Origin: DAOSCP01 sp035379625
GTDB lineage: Bacteria; Bacteroidota; Ignavibacteria; Ignavibacteriales; DAOSCP01
Length of the DNA stretch: 64,000 nt
Assembly: GCA_035379625.1 (NCBI GenBank)
Contig: DAOSVM010000011.1
Span: 6,789-70,788, forward strand
Reading direction: 5' to 3'
How positions within the stretch are numbered: position 1 is the stretch's first letter; each line of letters begins with the position of its first letter. Position numbers and translations under genes: made by a program. Of the stretch, positions 35,350 through 44,503 are shown in pieces. The notes under the pieces were generated by a model. The model saw nothing but the letters and a program-made list of their open reading frames with translations, did no database searches and was not told the DNA's origin.

Positions 35350-36122
35350 TAGATCTTTTTAACATAGGTTTTTACACTTTTACCTTATTGGATTTAATAG
35401 ATATTTTAATCATTTCCTTTATAATCTATTCTGTGTATAAAGTTGTTAAAGGCACGATTGCAGTACAAATGTTTATAGGATTAGTTCTAATCCTTTTGTC
35501 TTCATTTATTTTTCAAACGTTGAATTTAAGAACAGTAGCTTGGTTACTAAAATTAATAACTGATAGCTGGATAATTGCATTTATAATAATTTTTCATCCT
35601 GAAATTAGAAAAATCCTTTTGCAATTAGGTAAAAATCCATTTAGGATAAAAATTTCGGAAAAAAATGTTGAAAAAACCACCGAGGCTATTGTTGATGCTT
35701 GTTTTGATATGTCTGAATTGCAGCACGGGGCATTAATTGTTCTAGATAAAAATGGAGAAATTCCACAAAATATTTTTGATTCGGGTGATGAATTAAACGC
35801 TGATATTAGTACAATTTTAATTAAATCAATTTTTTATCCACGTTCACCTTTACACGATGGAGCTGTAATAATCCAAAAAGATATTATTCGTAGTGCAAGA
35901 TGTACATTACCGCTTTCCGAGCAAAAATCATATAAAAATCAGCCTATTGGCACAAGACACAGAGCTGCTCTTGGTATATCTGAACTTTTTTCTGTTCTTG
36001 TTGTAATTGTTTCTGAGGAAACAGGAAGTATTGGTATTGCTTATAAAGGAATTTTGAATAAAGGTCTTTCAAAAAATAAATTAACGGAAACAATAACAAA
36101 TTATTTGAAAGAAAATGACTAA
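35346..36122 (+). CDS. cdaA: Diadenylate cyclase CdaA
   Basis: Makes the second messenger c-di-AMP from two ATP. There are three N-terminal hydrophobic helices (about residues 16-33, 38-58, 62-84), as in membrane-bound CdaA. The DAC domain (about 100-250) has its two signature motifs: LHDGAVII with DGA at 171-173 and GTRHRAALG with RHR at 204-206. At 258 residues it has the normal CdaA length. No CdaR regulator or c-di-AMP phosphodiesterase is adjacent. The gene overlaps folP at its start and the glycosyltransferase at its end (8 bases). Confidence 0.95.
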   Translation: MIDLFNIGFYTFTLLDLIDILIISFIIYSVYKVVKGTIAVQMFIGLVLILLSSFIFQTLNLRTVAWLLKLITDSWIIAFIIIFHPEIRKILLQLGKNPFRIKISEKNVEKTTEAIVDACFDMSELQHGALIVLDKNGEIPQNIFDSGDELNADISTILIKSIFYPRSPLHDGAVIIQKDIIRSARCTLPLSEQKSYKNQPIGTRHRAALGISELFSVLVVIVSEETGSIGIAYKGILNKGLSKNKLTETITNYLKEND

Positions 36123-36774
36123 CTTTAATAATGTTGTAGCTGTAATTCCTTTTTATAATGAAGAGAGAACAATTGCTCAGGTTATTGAGCAAACTTTAAT
36201 ATACGTTGATAAAATTATTTTAATCGATGATGGATCAACTGATAATTCTTTAAGTCAAATTCCAAAAGATAATAGAATTATTTTGATAAAAAATTCTCAA
36301 AATAAAGGGAAAGGATATTCTTTAAATCAAGGTTTTAAAAAGGCATATGAAATTGAAGCAAAAATTACAATTACTTTAGATGCCGATTTACAGCACGATC
36401 CAAATTTTATTCCTTATTTTTTAAAGAAAATGATTTCATATGATATTATAATCGGAAATAGAATGCATTCGTTAAAGAAAATGCCATTCCACAGAATTTT
36501 GAGTAATAAAATAACATCTTTTTTGATGACAATAAAAACAAAGCAGAAAATTCTTGATTCTCAAAGTGGTTTTAGGGCATATAAAACTGAAATTTTACCA
36601 GAAATTTTACCATTAAGCTGTGGCTTTGAAGCGGAAAGTGAGATATTAGTTAATGCATCTAGGAAAAACTACAAAATTGGATTTGTAGATATACCAACAG
36701 TTTATGGCGAAGAAGTTAGCAAAATGCGCGCAATTGATACAATAATCGGTTTTATAAAAGTAATGCTAAAGTGA
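36115..36774 (+). CDS. Family 2 glycosyltransferase (dolichyl-phosphate mannose synthase-like)
   Basis: A 219-residue GT2 enzyme with a single GT-A domain. The nucleotide-binding segment is VVAVIPFYNEERTIAQVI (about residues 7-24) with IDDGSTDNS (about 37-45), and the metal-binding DXD is in LDADLQHDP (about 88-96). SQSGFRAYK (about 144-152) is typical of the DPM1/DPG synthase branch. There are no clear membrane helices. It probably transfers a sugar to a lipid or envelope carrier. It ends one base before the convergent COG0523 gene. Confidence 0.87.
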   Translation: MTNFNNVVAVIPFYNEERTIAQVIEQTLIYVDKIILIDDGSTDNSLSQIPKDNRIILIKNSQNKGKGYSLNQGFKKAYEIEAKITITLDADLQHDPNFIPYFLKKMISYDIIIGNRMHSLKKMPFHRILSNKITSFLMTIKTKQKILDSQSGFRAYKTEILPEILPLSCGFEAESEILVNASRKNYKIGFVDIPTVYGEEVSKMRAIDTIIGFIKVMLK

Positions 36775-36775
36775 A

Positions 36776-38095
36776 TTATTCAAAGCATTTATCCAAACCA
36801 CGCAACGTTTTATCCTGATTTATATTTTTACCAATGAAAACTAATCTATTAATTTTTTGCTCATCTTTTTCCAGAGGTTTTATTTCATATTCAAATATTT
36901 CGTGAACACCATTGAAATAGATTTTATGCTGATCATCTGGATACAAAATTCCTTTGTACCTATAAAGATCTGCACCATACCTTGGAAGTAAAATACTTAA
37001 AAAATAATTAAATTTTTCCAAATTCAATTTTTTCTCTTCAATAATATTAAGTGTTACAATATCTTCTTCGTGCTCACCAGAAAGTTTATAATTTTTTGAA
37101 AGCTTTTCTGATACAAAATTTTTTCCATTTAAAAAAGTAATTCTATTATTGGCTGAATACTTTTGAAAAATAACATATAATCCATATTCAGGAATTGATA
37201 TGTTAAATGTTGCATTATTTTGTATATACAAATTATTTAATTTGTTAAATTTGAGAATATCATTTTCGTAACAAAAATCTTCAAAAGGATTTTTAAATTC
37301 TTGTGAAACAAATTTTTCAATTTTACTTAAATTATTTATATCATCAAGTTTTAATATATAAAGTTGTTCTACAATTTCACTTTCAGTTTCGCATTTTAGT
37401 TGATAAGTATTTGCTTCTAATTCATAAACATATGCTTTAGAAAAAGGGAAAAATTGTTCTAATAATAGTAATTTAGAAAAATATTCACTTTTTTTATCAT
37501 TTAAAAATAAAATTTCTTGGATATTGATATTAGCTTTTATTGTTTGTTTAATTTCTGTTAATGGGTTGAATTTCCTAATAGTTTCAATAACAGATCTTAA
37601 TTCTAAATCATTTGCAAGATCAGTTTTTGTGAGTAGTATTAAATCAGCGAAAGAAATTTGTTTTTTTATTTCAGGGGTTGTCATAATATGTTTAAGTAAT
37701 GTTTTGGAATCAACAAGTGTGATAATTCCATTTAGTGAAAATTTATCTTTAATATCGGAATTCATTATAAAAGTCATTGCAATAGGGGAGGGATCAGCGA
37801 TGCCAGTAGTTTCAATTATTACATAATCATACTTATCTTTATATTGATAAATATTTTCTAAGGCTTCAACAAGATCATCTCTGTAAGAACAACAAAGACA
37901 ACAATCATTTATCATATAAATTTTATTTTCTTTAGTTTCAATAAAATCTCCATCCAGCGGAATTTCTCCAATTTCATTTTCTATAATAGCTATTTTGTGA
38001 GTTTTATTTTCATTAATAATTTTATTAACTAAAGTTGTTTTACCTGCTCCTAAATAACCAGTTATGATAGTAACTGGAATTTTATTTATTTCCAT
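36776..38095 (-). CDS. COG0523 (CobW/P47K) GTP-binding metallochaperone-like protein
   Basis: A G3E-family GTPase of 439 residues. Walker A GYLGAGKTT is at 13-21, and the metal-binding CXCC motif lies within CCLCC at 65-69, followed by VIIETTGIADPSPI (about 92-105) and the base-recognition motif TKTD. A long C-terminal region (about 230-439) carries the CobW C-terminal domain and is larger than in minimal members. The CXCC motif and the family argue for handling Zn or another metal. There is no adjacent Zur box or zinc gene, so the specific metal is open. It overlaps the upstream glycosyltransferase by ten bases. Confidence 0.85.
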   Translation of the reverse strand: MEINKIPVTIITGYLGAGKTTLVNKIINENKTHKIAIIENEIGEIPLDGDFIETKENKIYMINDCCLCCSYRDDLVEALENIYQYKDKYDYVIIETTGIADPSPIAMTFIMNSDIKDKFSLNGIITLVDSKTLLKHIMTTPEIKKQISFADLILLTKTDLANDLELRSVIETIRKFNPLTEIKQTIKANINIQEILFLNDKKSEYFSKLLLLEQFFPFSKAYVYELEANTYQLKCETESEIVEQLYILKLDDINNLSKIEKFVSQEFKNPFEDFCYENDILKFNKLNNLYIQNNATFNISIPEYGLYVIFQKYSANNRITFLNGKNFVSEKLSKNYKLSGEHEEDIVTLNIIEEKKLNLEKFNYFLSILLPRYGADLYRYKGILYPDDQHKIYFNGVHEIFEYEIKPLEKDEQKINRLVFIGKNINQDKTLRGLDKCFE

Positions 38096-39159
38096 TTTTT
38101 ACCTATAAAAAAACTTGAAAAGTAATTTACAACCAAACTTACTTGATATAAAAATTCTAAATATAAAATTTCCAATAAATTAAAACCATAGTTTAAAGTT
38201 TTGTGGAAAGTCAAAAATGTTAAAAAATTACAAATAATAACTGTTAAAAAAGGGAACAAATATTTGATGTTAAAAATACAGAGAGGTAACAATAAAAAAG
38301 GAATAAAATTTATTCCATACCAAAATGATAAAAATAATTTAACTTTAAACAAATAATGATGAGAAGTTGAGGTATGCCTTGCTTTCTGGAATAAATAATC
38401 CTTAAAAGTATTTTTAGGATATGAATAAACGTAAGAATTTTTAAAATACATACCTTTTATAGTGGCATTTATCTTGAACGCTTCGCGTATTAACAAATCA
38501 TCATCTCCACTTATTACATCAAGAGTATTTTTATAACCGTTAATCTTATTATAAATTTTTTTAGTATAGCACAAATTTCTTGCAGTTGCAGTGAAAGGGA
38601 TATTTAATGAAATTGCAAAATGACTAAAAATAAAGGTCTTTAAATTTTCATATTGAGCTAATCTAGAAACTATGGATTTCGATTTGTAAAAAGGGGCAAT
38701 ACCAACAACAATATCTACATTAGAGGTTAAAGATTTATTTATTGAGGAAATCCATTCATCTTCAGCAATACAATCAGCATCAGTTATAAGAATATTTTCA
38801 AATTTAGCTTCTTTAATTCCAATTGTTAAAGCACCTTTTTTGGCTGGTAAATCTTTATTAGTAGCTTTGATGACCTTTAAATTATTATGAACTTTTGAAT
38901 ATTCATATACTAAATTATAGGTATTATCCGCAGAATTGTCATCTACAATAATGATTTCATATTTATCTTTAGGATATTTTTGATTTAAAATTGAATTAAT
39001 TGTTTTTATAATGTGGTTTTCTTCATTTTTAGCAGCTATTATAATAGAAAAATTATTTTGTTCAGTTGATATTGAATTGTTACAACTTTTAATGTATTTT
39101 TTTAAGGTTATATTTAATAATAAATAGCTAATTAAGATAATTACAGCAAAATAGAACAT
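38086..39159 (-). CDS. Membrane-bound family 2 glycosyltransferase
   Basis: A 357-residue GT2 protein with an N-terminal hydrophobic helix (about 2-17), a GT-A domain (about 36-250) and several C-terminal helices (about 270-345). Signatures are IIAAKNEENHIIKTI (about 38-52), IVDDNSADNT (about 75-84), the DXD-type ITDADCIAEDEW (about 117-128), and the acceptor-side GDDDLLIRE (about 219-227). KARHTSTSHHY near 265-275 replaces the usual QXXRW of processive enzymes, so it is probably not a classic polymer synthase. It likely works on envelope or capsular glycan at the inner membrane. It is cotranscribed with the flanking minus-strand genes. Confidence 0.85.
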   Translation of the reverse strand: MFYFAVIILISYLLLNITLKKYIKSCNNSISTEQNNFSIIIAAKNEENHIIKTINSILNQKYPKDKYEIIIVDDNSADNTYNLVYEYSKVHNNLKVIKATNKDLPAKKGALTIGIKEAKFENILITDADCIAEDEWISSINKSLTSNVDIVVGIAPFYKSKSIVSRLAQYENLKTFIFSHFAISLNIPFTATARNLCYTKKIYNKINGYKNTLDVISGDDDLLIREAFKINATIKGMYFKNSYVYSYPKNTFKDYLFQKARHTSTSHHYLFKVKLFLSFWYGINFIPFLLLPLCIFNIKYLFPFLTVIICNFLTFLTFHKTLNYGFNLLEILYLEFLYQVSLVVNYFSSFFIGKKWK

Positions 39160-39160
39160 T

Positions 39161-40336
39161 TTAATTTTTAAAGTTTATTTTACCAGTTACAGGATCTATT
39201 TGAACAATTTTATCAGCTGAAATTTCAATTTTGTTTACATCTTGAGATTTTTGTTGTTGTTTTTCTTTAGTATTATTATTGTTTTTGTTACTTAAAAAAG
39301 TTTTCTCGAAGAAAGAAGTTTTTTCTGTTGTTTTTTCAACTTGTGTAGTTTTATTACTAACTTTAGGACTAACATTATTTTGAGTATTATTATTCGAAGT
39401 TGCAGTGACTTTTTCAGCTTCTTTTTTAGCATCATTTATTTTTTGTCCAAAGTGTTTAGGGATTAAGAAAAGACGAGTTAAGAAACTTGGACCAGCTGCA
39501 ACTTGTGTATGTTCATCAATAGTGATATTTCTTGCCAAATGTTCAAAATAGTTGATTGTTGTATAGTTAAAGACAACATAAATAGTAGCTTCTAAAAGAA
39601 AAGATATAAGTGCAGAAAAAACAAGTGTAAAGGTCACATAAGAGATATTAATTCCTAAACCTTTACTTAAAGTACTAAGAAATGCAGCAATCATTTTATT
39701 TTGTACACGTTCATCGTTCGAATATGATTTATTTTCAAGTTGCGCAATTTCTAAACTTTTTCTTTCTTGTAATTTTGTCCTTTCTTCATTGAATTGTCTT
39801 TCTAAATCCTTTCTTCTTTTTACTAATTCTCTATATTTAGGCCCCATGAAGGTTCCTTTTACAACATTTTGCATTTCATTTTTTACATCCAAATCAGCTA
39901 AAGCTATTTGTTGATCATAATAGCTTTTTAATTCTTCGTAAAATGCATCGTATTTTTTATTTATCAATTGCAAGTCTTCTTCTTTTGCTTTATTTAAATT
40001 TGGTTTATCTAAATAGTTGGCTATAAGTGCTAAAGATGAGAGAAAAGAAACAGTTATTAATAAAATTTGAAAAGCCAAAGTTAAATAACGAACAAAAGGA
40101 GAAACTTTTTTTATTCCGACTTTGAATTTATTTATAAGATACAAATATCTTTGTACAACTATTGTTCCTACTTTAGCAAATTCAAAAATACCAATTGTTA
40201 AAGTTGAAATCCAAAATTCACCAGTTATTTCAGAGAGAAAAAGAGTTTCAATTCTAAATGATACAATAAAAGCAGCAAATCCAAGTAACATATATAAAAT
40301 TGAAAATATATTATTCACTTTTCTTCTCCGATACAA
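39161..40336 (-). CDS. Hypothetical membrane protein with coiled coil and Asn/Lys-rich tail
   Basis: I do not recognise this 391-residue protein. Four hydrophobic helices are seen (about 12-34, 43-62, 88-107, 236-258). Between helices 3 and 4 is a highly charged helical segment (about 115-205) with strong coiled-coil character (VKRRKDLERQFNEERTKLQE). After helix 4 a hydrophilic tail of about 130 residues is rich in Asn, Lys, Thr and Gln and looks disordered, ending in KIVQIDPVTGKINFKN. The second and third helices resemble a short channel-like hairpin. The gene lies between a glycosyltransferase and a thioesterase in one direction, suggesting an envelope role, but nothing specific can be claimed. 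Confidence 0.65.
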   Translation of the reverse strand: MYRRRKVNNIFSILYMLLGFAAFIVSFRIETLFLSEITGEFWISTLTIGIFEFAKVGTIVVQRYLYLINKFKVGIKKVSPFVRYLTLAFQILLITVSFLSSLALIANYLDKPNLNKAKEEDLQLINKKYDAFYEELKSYYDQQIALADLDVKNEMQNVVKGTFMGPKYRELVKRRKDLERQFNEERTKLQERKSLEIAQLENKSYSNDERVQNKMIAAFLSTLSKGLGINISYVTFTLVFSALISFLLEATIYVVFNYTTINYFEHLARNITIDEHTQVAAGPSFLTRLFLIPKHFGQKINDAKKEAEKVTATSNNNTQNNVSPKVSNKTTQVEKTTEKTSFFEKTFLSNKNNNNTKEKQQQKSQDVNKIEISADKIVQIDPVTGKINFKN

Positions 40337-40367
40337 TTATTTTTATAAAATAAAAATATAAGAATTT

Positions 40368-41093
40368 TTAATTTTCTTTCCAAATAGTCTCAATCAATGT
40401 GGTAAGTTCATCATTTGAAAATATATTACAACTACAAATAGTAAGGTTCCCAGATATATTAAATTTTAGTTTTACAATTAGATTTGAATTAAAATCAGCC
40501 TCTTTACGATAAATTATTTTAATATTTTTTAATGTATGATTCTTTAAAAAATCCAATTCTAGACTATTCAAGAAATACTTTAAATATGATTTATTGTTTA
40601 TATGATAATTGGTGTCAAGATCAAAATTCATTGGTCTATACTCAAAAATTTTATCAAAATTATCAAGTGGGTTTAAATTAAAAGATTTAATTTTGTTTTG
40701 CTTACTATTAAAGCGTTTTTCTATAGATTCTGGAATAGTTATTGGCTTTTTATCCTTTGTATTGAAAAAAATCCATTCAGAATCCGCAGTTATGATGGCT
40801 TTATTATTATGGTTGATATCAAATTTTCTATAACCATAAAAATTATATAAAGCATATGGATTAGTTACTACTTGAAGGTAATCACGATATTTTGGTAATT
40901 CTAAAATTTCTACTTGCCATTTTCTAACAAACCAAGCTAAATTTCTTTGGTAAAGAAAATCTAAGCCTATATTTAAATCATCACAGTGAGAAATTGCAAT
41001 GTCTTCAAGAAATTCAAAAATAGAGATGTAATCTAGTTTTTGATTAGGGGCAATATTATGATAATTAACGAAATAATTTTTTTTATATGCCAT
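40368..41093 (-). CDS. Acyl-ACP thioesterase (FatA/FatB-like)
   Basis: A hydrolase of 241 residues built of two hot-dog folds that releases fatty acids from acyl-carrier protein. The first fold (about 5-125) has FLEDIAISHCDDLNIG; the second carries the catalytic segment FDLDTNYHINNKSYLKYF (about 155-172), matching the D-x-N-x-H-x-NN pattern of plant and bacterial FatA/FatB enzymes. There is no transit or signal peptide. It heads the minus-strand run that includes the membrane coiled-coil protein and glycosyltransferase and is divergent from the C45-type hydrolase with only about 50 bases between them. Confidence 0.88.
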   Translation of the reverse strand: MAYKKNYFVNYHNIAPNQKLDYISIFEFLEDIAISHCDDLNIGLDFLYQRNLAWFVRKWQVEILELPKYRDYLQVVTNPYALYNFYGYRKFDINHNNKAIITADSEWIFFNTKDKKPITIPESIEKRFNSKQNKIKSFNLNPLDNFDKIFEYRPMNFDLDTNYHINNKSYLKYFLNSLELDFLKNHTLKNIKIIYRKEADFNSNLIVKLKFNISGNLTICSCNIFSNDELTTLIETIWKEN

Positions 41094-41144
41094 TTCAATA
41101 ATTTTTTTTATTTTAAATAAACAAATTAAAAATTTTTGGATAAA

Positions 41145-42317
41145 ATGAGAAAAATTATTTTCGTATTTCTTTTGATATTATCAATCGGTTTTTCCTGTAC
41201 ATCAGCCATAATATCAGGAAAAATAACCAAAACAGGTAGGCCGATCATTTGGAAACATAGAGATTCAGATTCTGAAAGAAACATTGTAATTTATGAAAAA
41301 ACAACTAAATATAAATTTATAGCTATAGCTAATGCTGAAGATAAAGCCGGCAGTCAAATATGGATGGGAGCCAATGAAAAAGGATTAGTTATCATAAATA
41401 CAGCTTCATATAATTTGCAGAATTGTAATGCTTGCAATGGTAAAGAGGATGAAGAAGGCTTGTTGATGCGATATGTACTCGCAAATTGTCAAAGTGTTCC
41501 AGAATTTGAGAAAATAATTGAAAAGAAAGGTCAATATGGTGTATATGCAAATTTTGGACTAATTGATGCACAAGGTAATGCAGCATATTACGAATATAAT
41601 GGCGAAAAATATGTTAAATATGATGTTAACGATCCAAATGTTGCACCAAAAGGATATTTAATACGAACTAATTTTTCATTTTCTGGTGATACAATAAATA
41701 GAAAAGGGTATTTTAGATACTATTCGACAGAAAAATTATTTGATAAAGAAATAAAAATTAATAAAAAATTGAGTGATGAATTTATACTTTTTCAAGCTGA
41801 TAGAAATTTAGTTCACGGTTTAACAAATATAGATTTGAGTAATTTCTTAGTCCCAAACGATACTAATGAAACAAAATATTTCCCTTTCAGAGATTATGTT
41901 CCAAGATACTCAACTGTATCAACATTTTTAGTTAATGGAGTAAAAAAAGGTGAAGATACTGAAAATATGATTATTTGGGTTAATATTGGAAATTCTTTAG
42001 TTACTCCATCAATTCCATTGAAATTAAATTATGAAATACCTTCATATTTAACTTATAATGATAAATATAACACTTCAGAAATCAATTATTTATCTCTTTT
42101 GCTTAAGAAAAAGCTTTTCCCAATAAATTATGATAATGGCTCCGACTATATAAATTTAAGCTTTCTAATAAATAAACAAGGGAATGGTACAATACAAAAG
42201 GTAAAAGAAGCTGAAAAAAAAATTTATAAACTATTTTATGATAATATGAACGAAGATTTATATAAAAATGTTTATTTAATTGTGAAAGATTTTTATATGA
42301 ATTATTTTAAGTTTTGA
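41145..42317 (+). CDS. Exported Ntn-hydrolase of the C45/acyl-CoA:6-APA acyltransferase type
   Basis: A predicted Ntn-hydrolase of 390 residues. A signal peptide of about 17 residues ends directly before Cys18 in SIGFSCTSAIISGK. In this family the mature chain starts with the nucleophilic Cys, followed by TS and a KHRDSD segment (about 39-44, IIWKHRDSD), so signal cleavage itself may expose the catalytic Cys. It may cleave amides such as N-acyl amino acids, bile-salt-like or beta-lactam compounds; the substrate is not defined. The ATG chosen removes three residues compared with an upstream TTG, giving the better signal peptide. A lipoprotein reading of the same Cys is possible but less likely. 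Confidence 0.78.
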   Translation: MRKIIFVFLLILSIGFSCTSAIISGKITKTGRPIIWKHRDSDSERNIVIYEKTTKYKFIAIANAEDKAGSQIWMGANEKGLVIINTASYNLQNCNACNGKEDEEGLLMRYVLANCQSVPEFEKIIEKKGQYGVYANFGLIDAQGNAAYYEYNGEKYVKYDVNDPNVAPKGYLIRTNFSFSGDTINRKGYFRYYSTEKLFDKEIKINKKLSDEFILFQADRNLVHGLTNIDLSNFLVPNDTNETKYFPFRDYVPRYSTVSTFLVNGVKKGEDTENMIIWVNIGNSLVTPSIPLKLNYEIPSYLTYNDKYNTSEINYLSLLLKKKLFPINYDNGSDYINLSFLINKQGNGTIQKVKEAEKKIYKLFYDNMNEDLYKNVYLIVKDFYMNYFKF

Positions 42318-42329
42318 AAGAGGTGTACT

Positions 42330-43097
42330 ATGCTTGTAAAGTTAGTTGCTTATCAATTTTGTGAAAGTTTTAATATTAAGGCTATTAAAAAAGACTTTGC
42401 AGCAACATTAATTGATTATTCTTCATTTGATTTATTTTATCAATTTGAAGAAAAAGGCTATATTTTAATTTTGGATTACGGTGTAATTGTTTTTGCTAAT
42501 ATGGATCCAGTTGATATTACAAGAGTTAACAACATATTAAAATCTTATCAAATCAATCCACAAAATGAGCCATTAAGTGAAACATATGAAATTGAAGATA
42601 ATTCCCAGTATTTCATATTTAGAAATGATAGAGTAAGAGTACCTGAAATAAATGATGCTGTATTGCGAATTGTGATGCTTAATGTTGGACAATCTGTAGG
42701 TCTTGATTATTATTCTGAACTAACTCAATCATTACTTGCAGAAACAACAAAAATTAATAGACATTTAGCTGAAAAGGGTAAACTTTATAATTCTAAAAAA
42801 GAAATTATAAAATATCTTGGCAAAACAATGAATATAAAAAATAACATTATAGACAATATCTATATTCTTGATGCACCTGATATAGCATGGGAAGATGAAA
42901 ATTTAAATAAATTACATAATGGATTAAGAAAAGTTTTTGAAATATCAACAAGATTCAGAGAATTAGATTATCAACTACAAATTGTTATAGACAATTTACA
43001 TATGATTACCGAACTAATAAATTATAAACAAGGCCATTTATTAGAATGGATAATTATAATTCTTATAGCTTTTGAACTCATAAAGGCATTTTTTTAA
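42330..43097 (+). CDS. RMD1/DUF155-family protein
   Basis: A 255-residue protein related to the RMD1/Sif family, which in eukaryotes includes mitochondrial proteins. The typical core is SVGLDYYSELTQSLLAE (about 126-142), following RVPEINDAVLRIVMLNVGQS, and then a long helical region (about 140-225) and a C-terminal membrane helix (about 234-252, LLEWIIIILIAFELIKAFF). The biochemical role is unknown in bacteria. The N-terminal part is mixed alpha/beta. The ribosome site AGAGGTG lies upstream, and it is followed after 20 bases by mrp. Confidence 0.8.
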   Translation: MLVKLVAYQFCESFNIKAIKKDFAATLIDYSSFDLFYQFEEKGYILILDYGVIVFANMDPVDITRVNNILKSYQINPQNEPLSETYEIEDNSQYFIFRNDRVRVPEINDAVLRIVMLNVGQSVGLDYYSELTQSLLAETTKINRHLAEKGKLYNSKKEIIKYLGKTMNIKNNIIDNIYILDAPDIAWEDENLNKLHNGLRKVFEISTRFRELDYQLQIVIDNLHMITELINYKQGHLLEWIIIILIAFELIKAFF

Positions 43098-43117
43098 TAA
43101 TATAAAGGATTATTGTA

Positions 43118-44200
43118 ATGTATAATGAAAATGATGTATTAAGTGCTCTTAAAAATGTTATTGAGCCAGACTTGAAAAGAGACTTAGTAACATTAAATAT
43201 GATAAAAAATTTGAAAATTGATTCTAATACAATCACATTTGATATTGAATTAACTACTCCAGCCTGTCCGCTAAAGGATAAAATGAAAGGTGATTGTATT
43301 AATGAAATTAAAAAAGTTTACGCTGATGCAAAGGTAGAGATTAATTTTATTGCAAATACCAAATCATCAAATACTACAAAACAAGATTTATTACCAAAAG
43401 TCAAAAATACAATTGCTGTTGTTAGTGGAAAAGGGGGAGTAGGTAAAAGTACTGTAGCTGTTAATATTGCAATTGCTTTAAGTAAATTAGGCGCAAAAGT
43501 TGGCTTAATAGATTGCGATGTTTATGGACCAAGTATTCCTATTATGTTTGGTTTTACTTCCAGACCTATGGTTTATGAAAATGAAAACAAAAAAATGATT
43601 CCTTTAGAAAAATATGGAATAAAATTAATGTCTATTGGATTTTTTTTAGATGAAAGTAATCCTGTCATATGGCGTGGACCAATGGCTAGTGGAGCAGTAA
43701 AGCAATTTATTTCAGATGTAGAATGGGATGAATTGGATTATTTAGTATATGATATGCCACCGGGAACTGGTGATATTCAATTAACATTAGCACAAACAAT
43801 ACCATTAACAGGTGCATTGGTTGTAACTACACCGCAAGCTGTTTCTTTGGCTGATGTTAGGAAAAGTATTTCTATGTTGAAGAAGGTTAATGTGGATATA
43901 CTAGGGGTTGTTGAAAATATGAGTTACTTTATAGCACCAGATACTGGAAAATCTTATGATATTTTTGGTGAAGGTGGCGGTAAAATTTTAGCTGAAGAAA
44001 ATAATTGCGAATTATTAGGGAAAATTCCAATAGATCCAAGAATTCGAGTAGGTGGTGATAAAGGTGCGCCTATTGTTTATGAACAACCTGATATTGAACA
44101 TTCAAAAGTATTTATAAATATTGCTGAAAAATTAGCTCAAGTTATCAGTATAAAAAATTATGAAAAAGAACAAATTCCTAAATTACAAATAGAATTGTAA
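43118..44200 (+). CDS. mrp: Iron-sulfur cluster carrier ATPase Mrp/ApbC
   Basis: A scaffold or carrier P-loop ATPase for Fe-S clusters; 360 residues. An N-terminal MIP18/DUF59-type domain (about 5-78) precedes the ParA-like ATPase with the deviant P-loop GKGGVGKST at 104-112, DCDVYGPSIPIMFG (about 129-142) and VYDMPPGTGDIQLT (about 208-221). In many Mrp proteins a CXXC pair near the C-terminus bridges a cluster between subunits; here the matching place reads YFIAPDTGKSYDIFGEGGG with no CXXC. The only Cys after the P-loop are C130 and one in ENNCELLG. A NifU-C gene follows at once, supporting Fe-S work. Confidence 0.92.
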   Translation: MYNENDVLSALKNVIEPDLKRDLVTLNMIKNLKIDSNTITFDIELTTPACPLKDKMKGDCINEIKKVYADAKVEINFIANTKSSNTTKQDLLPKVKNTIAVVSGKGGVGKSTVAVNIAIALSKLGAKVGLIDCDVYGPSIPIMFGFTSRPMVYENENKKMIPLEKYGIKLMSIGFFLDESNPVIWRGPMASGAVKQFISDVEWDELDYLVYDMPPGTGDIQLTLAQTIPLTGALVVTTPQAVSLADVRKSISMLKKVNVDILGVVENMSYFIAPDTGKSYDIFGEGGGKILAEENNCELLGKIPIDPRIRVGGDKGAPIVYEQPDIEHSKVFINIAEKLAQVISIKNYEKEQIPKLQIEL

Positions 44201-44250
44201 AAAAGATATTTTTATTAGAAATTTGGAATGTGAAAATAGAGAGAGTTGTT

Positions 44251-44487
44251 ATGATAGATGAAAAGACAATTGAAGAATTGTTAGAAAAATTGAAAGAAAT
44301 TGAGATTTATTTGAAAGAAGATAATGGTGGTATTGAATTTGTAAAATTGGAAAATGATATTCTTTATATAAAGTTAAAAGGAGAATGTGAAAATTGTCCG
44401 ATGTCAATTTTAACACTAAGAGCAGGTGTAGAAAGAAGTATAATGAGGAGTTTTCCATTTATAAAAAGAGTCGAACAAGTCAAATAA
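44251..44487 (+). CDS. NifU C-terminal-domain protein (Nfu-like)
   Basis: A 78-residue Fe-S carrier domain. The cluster-binding pair CENC is at residues 46-49 in LKGECENCPMSILTLRAGV. The preceding GGIEFVKLENDILYIKLKG matches the Nfu fold. It likely binds a bridging cluster as a dimer and passes it to targets. The start given is the ATG preceded by GAGAG; a GTG seven codons upstream would add MKIERVV. It follows mrp, and is 17 bases before tpiA. Confidence 0.88.
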   Translation: MIDEKTIEELLEKLKEIEIYLKEDNGGIEFVKLENDILYIKLKGECENCPMSILTLRAGVERSIMRSFPFIKRVEQVK

Positions 44488-44503
44488 ATATTAGGAGAAT
44501 GTA

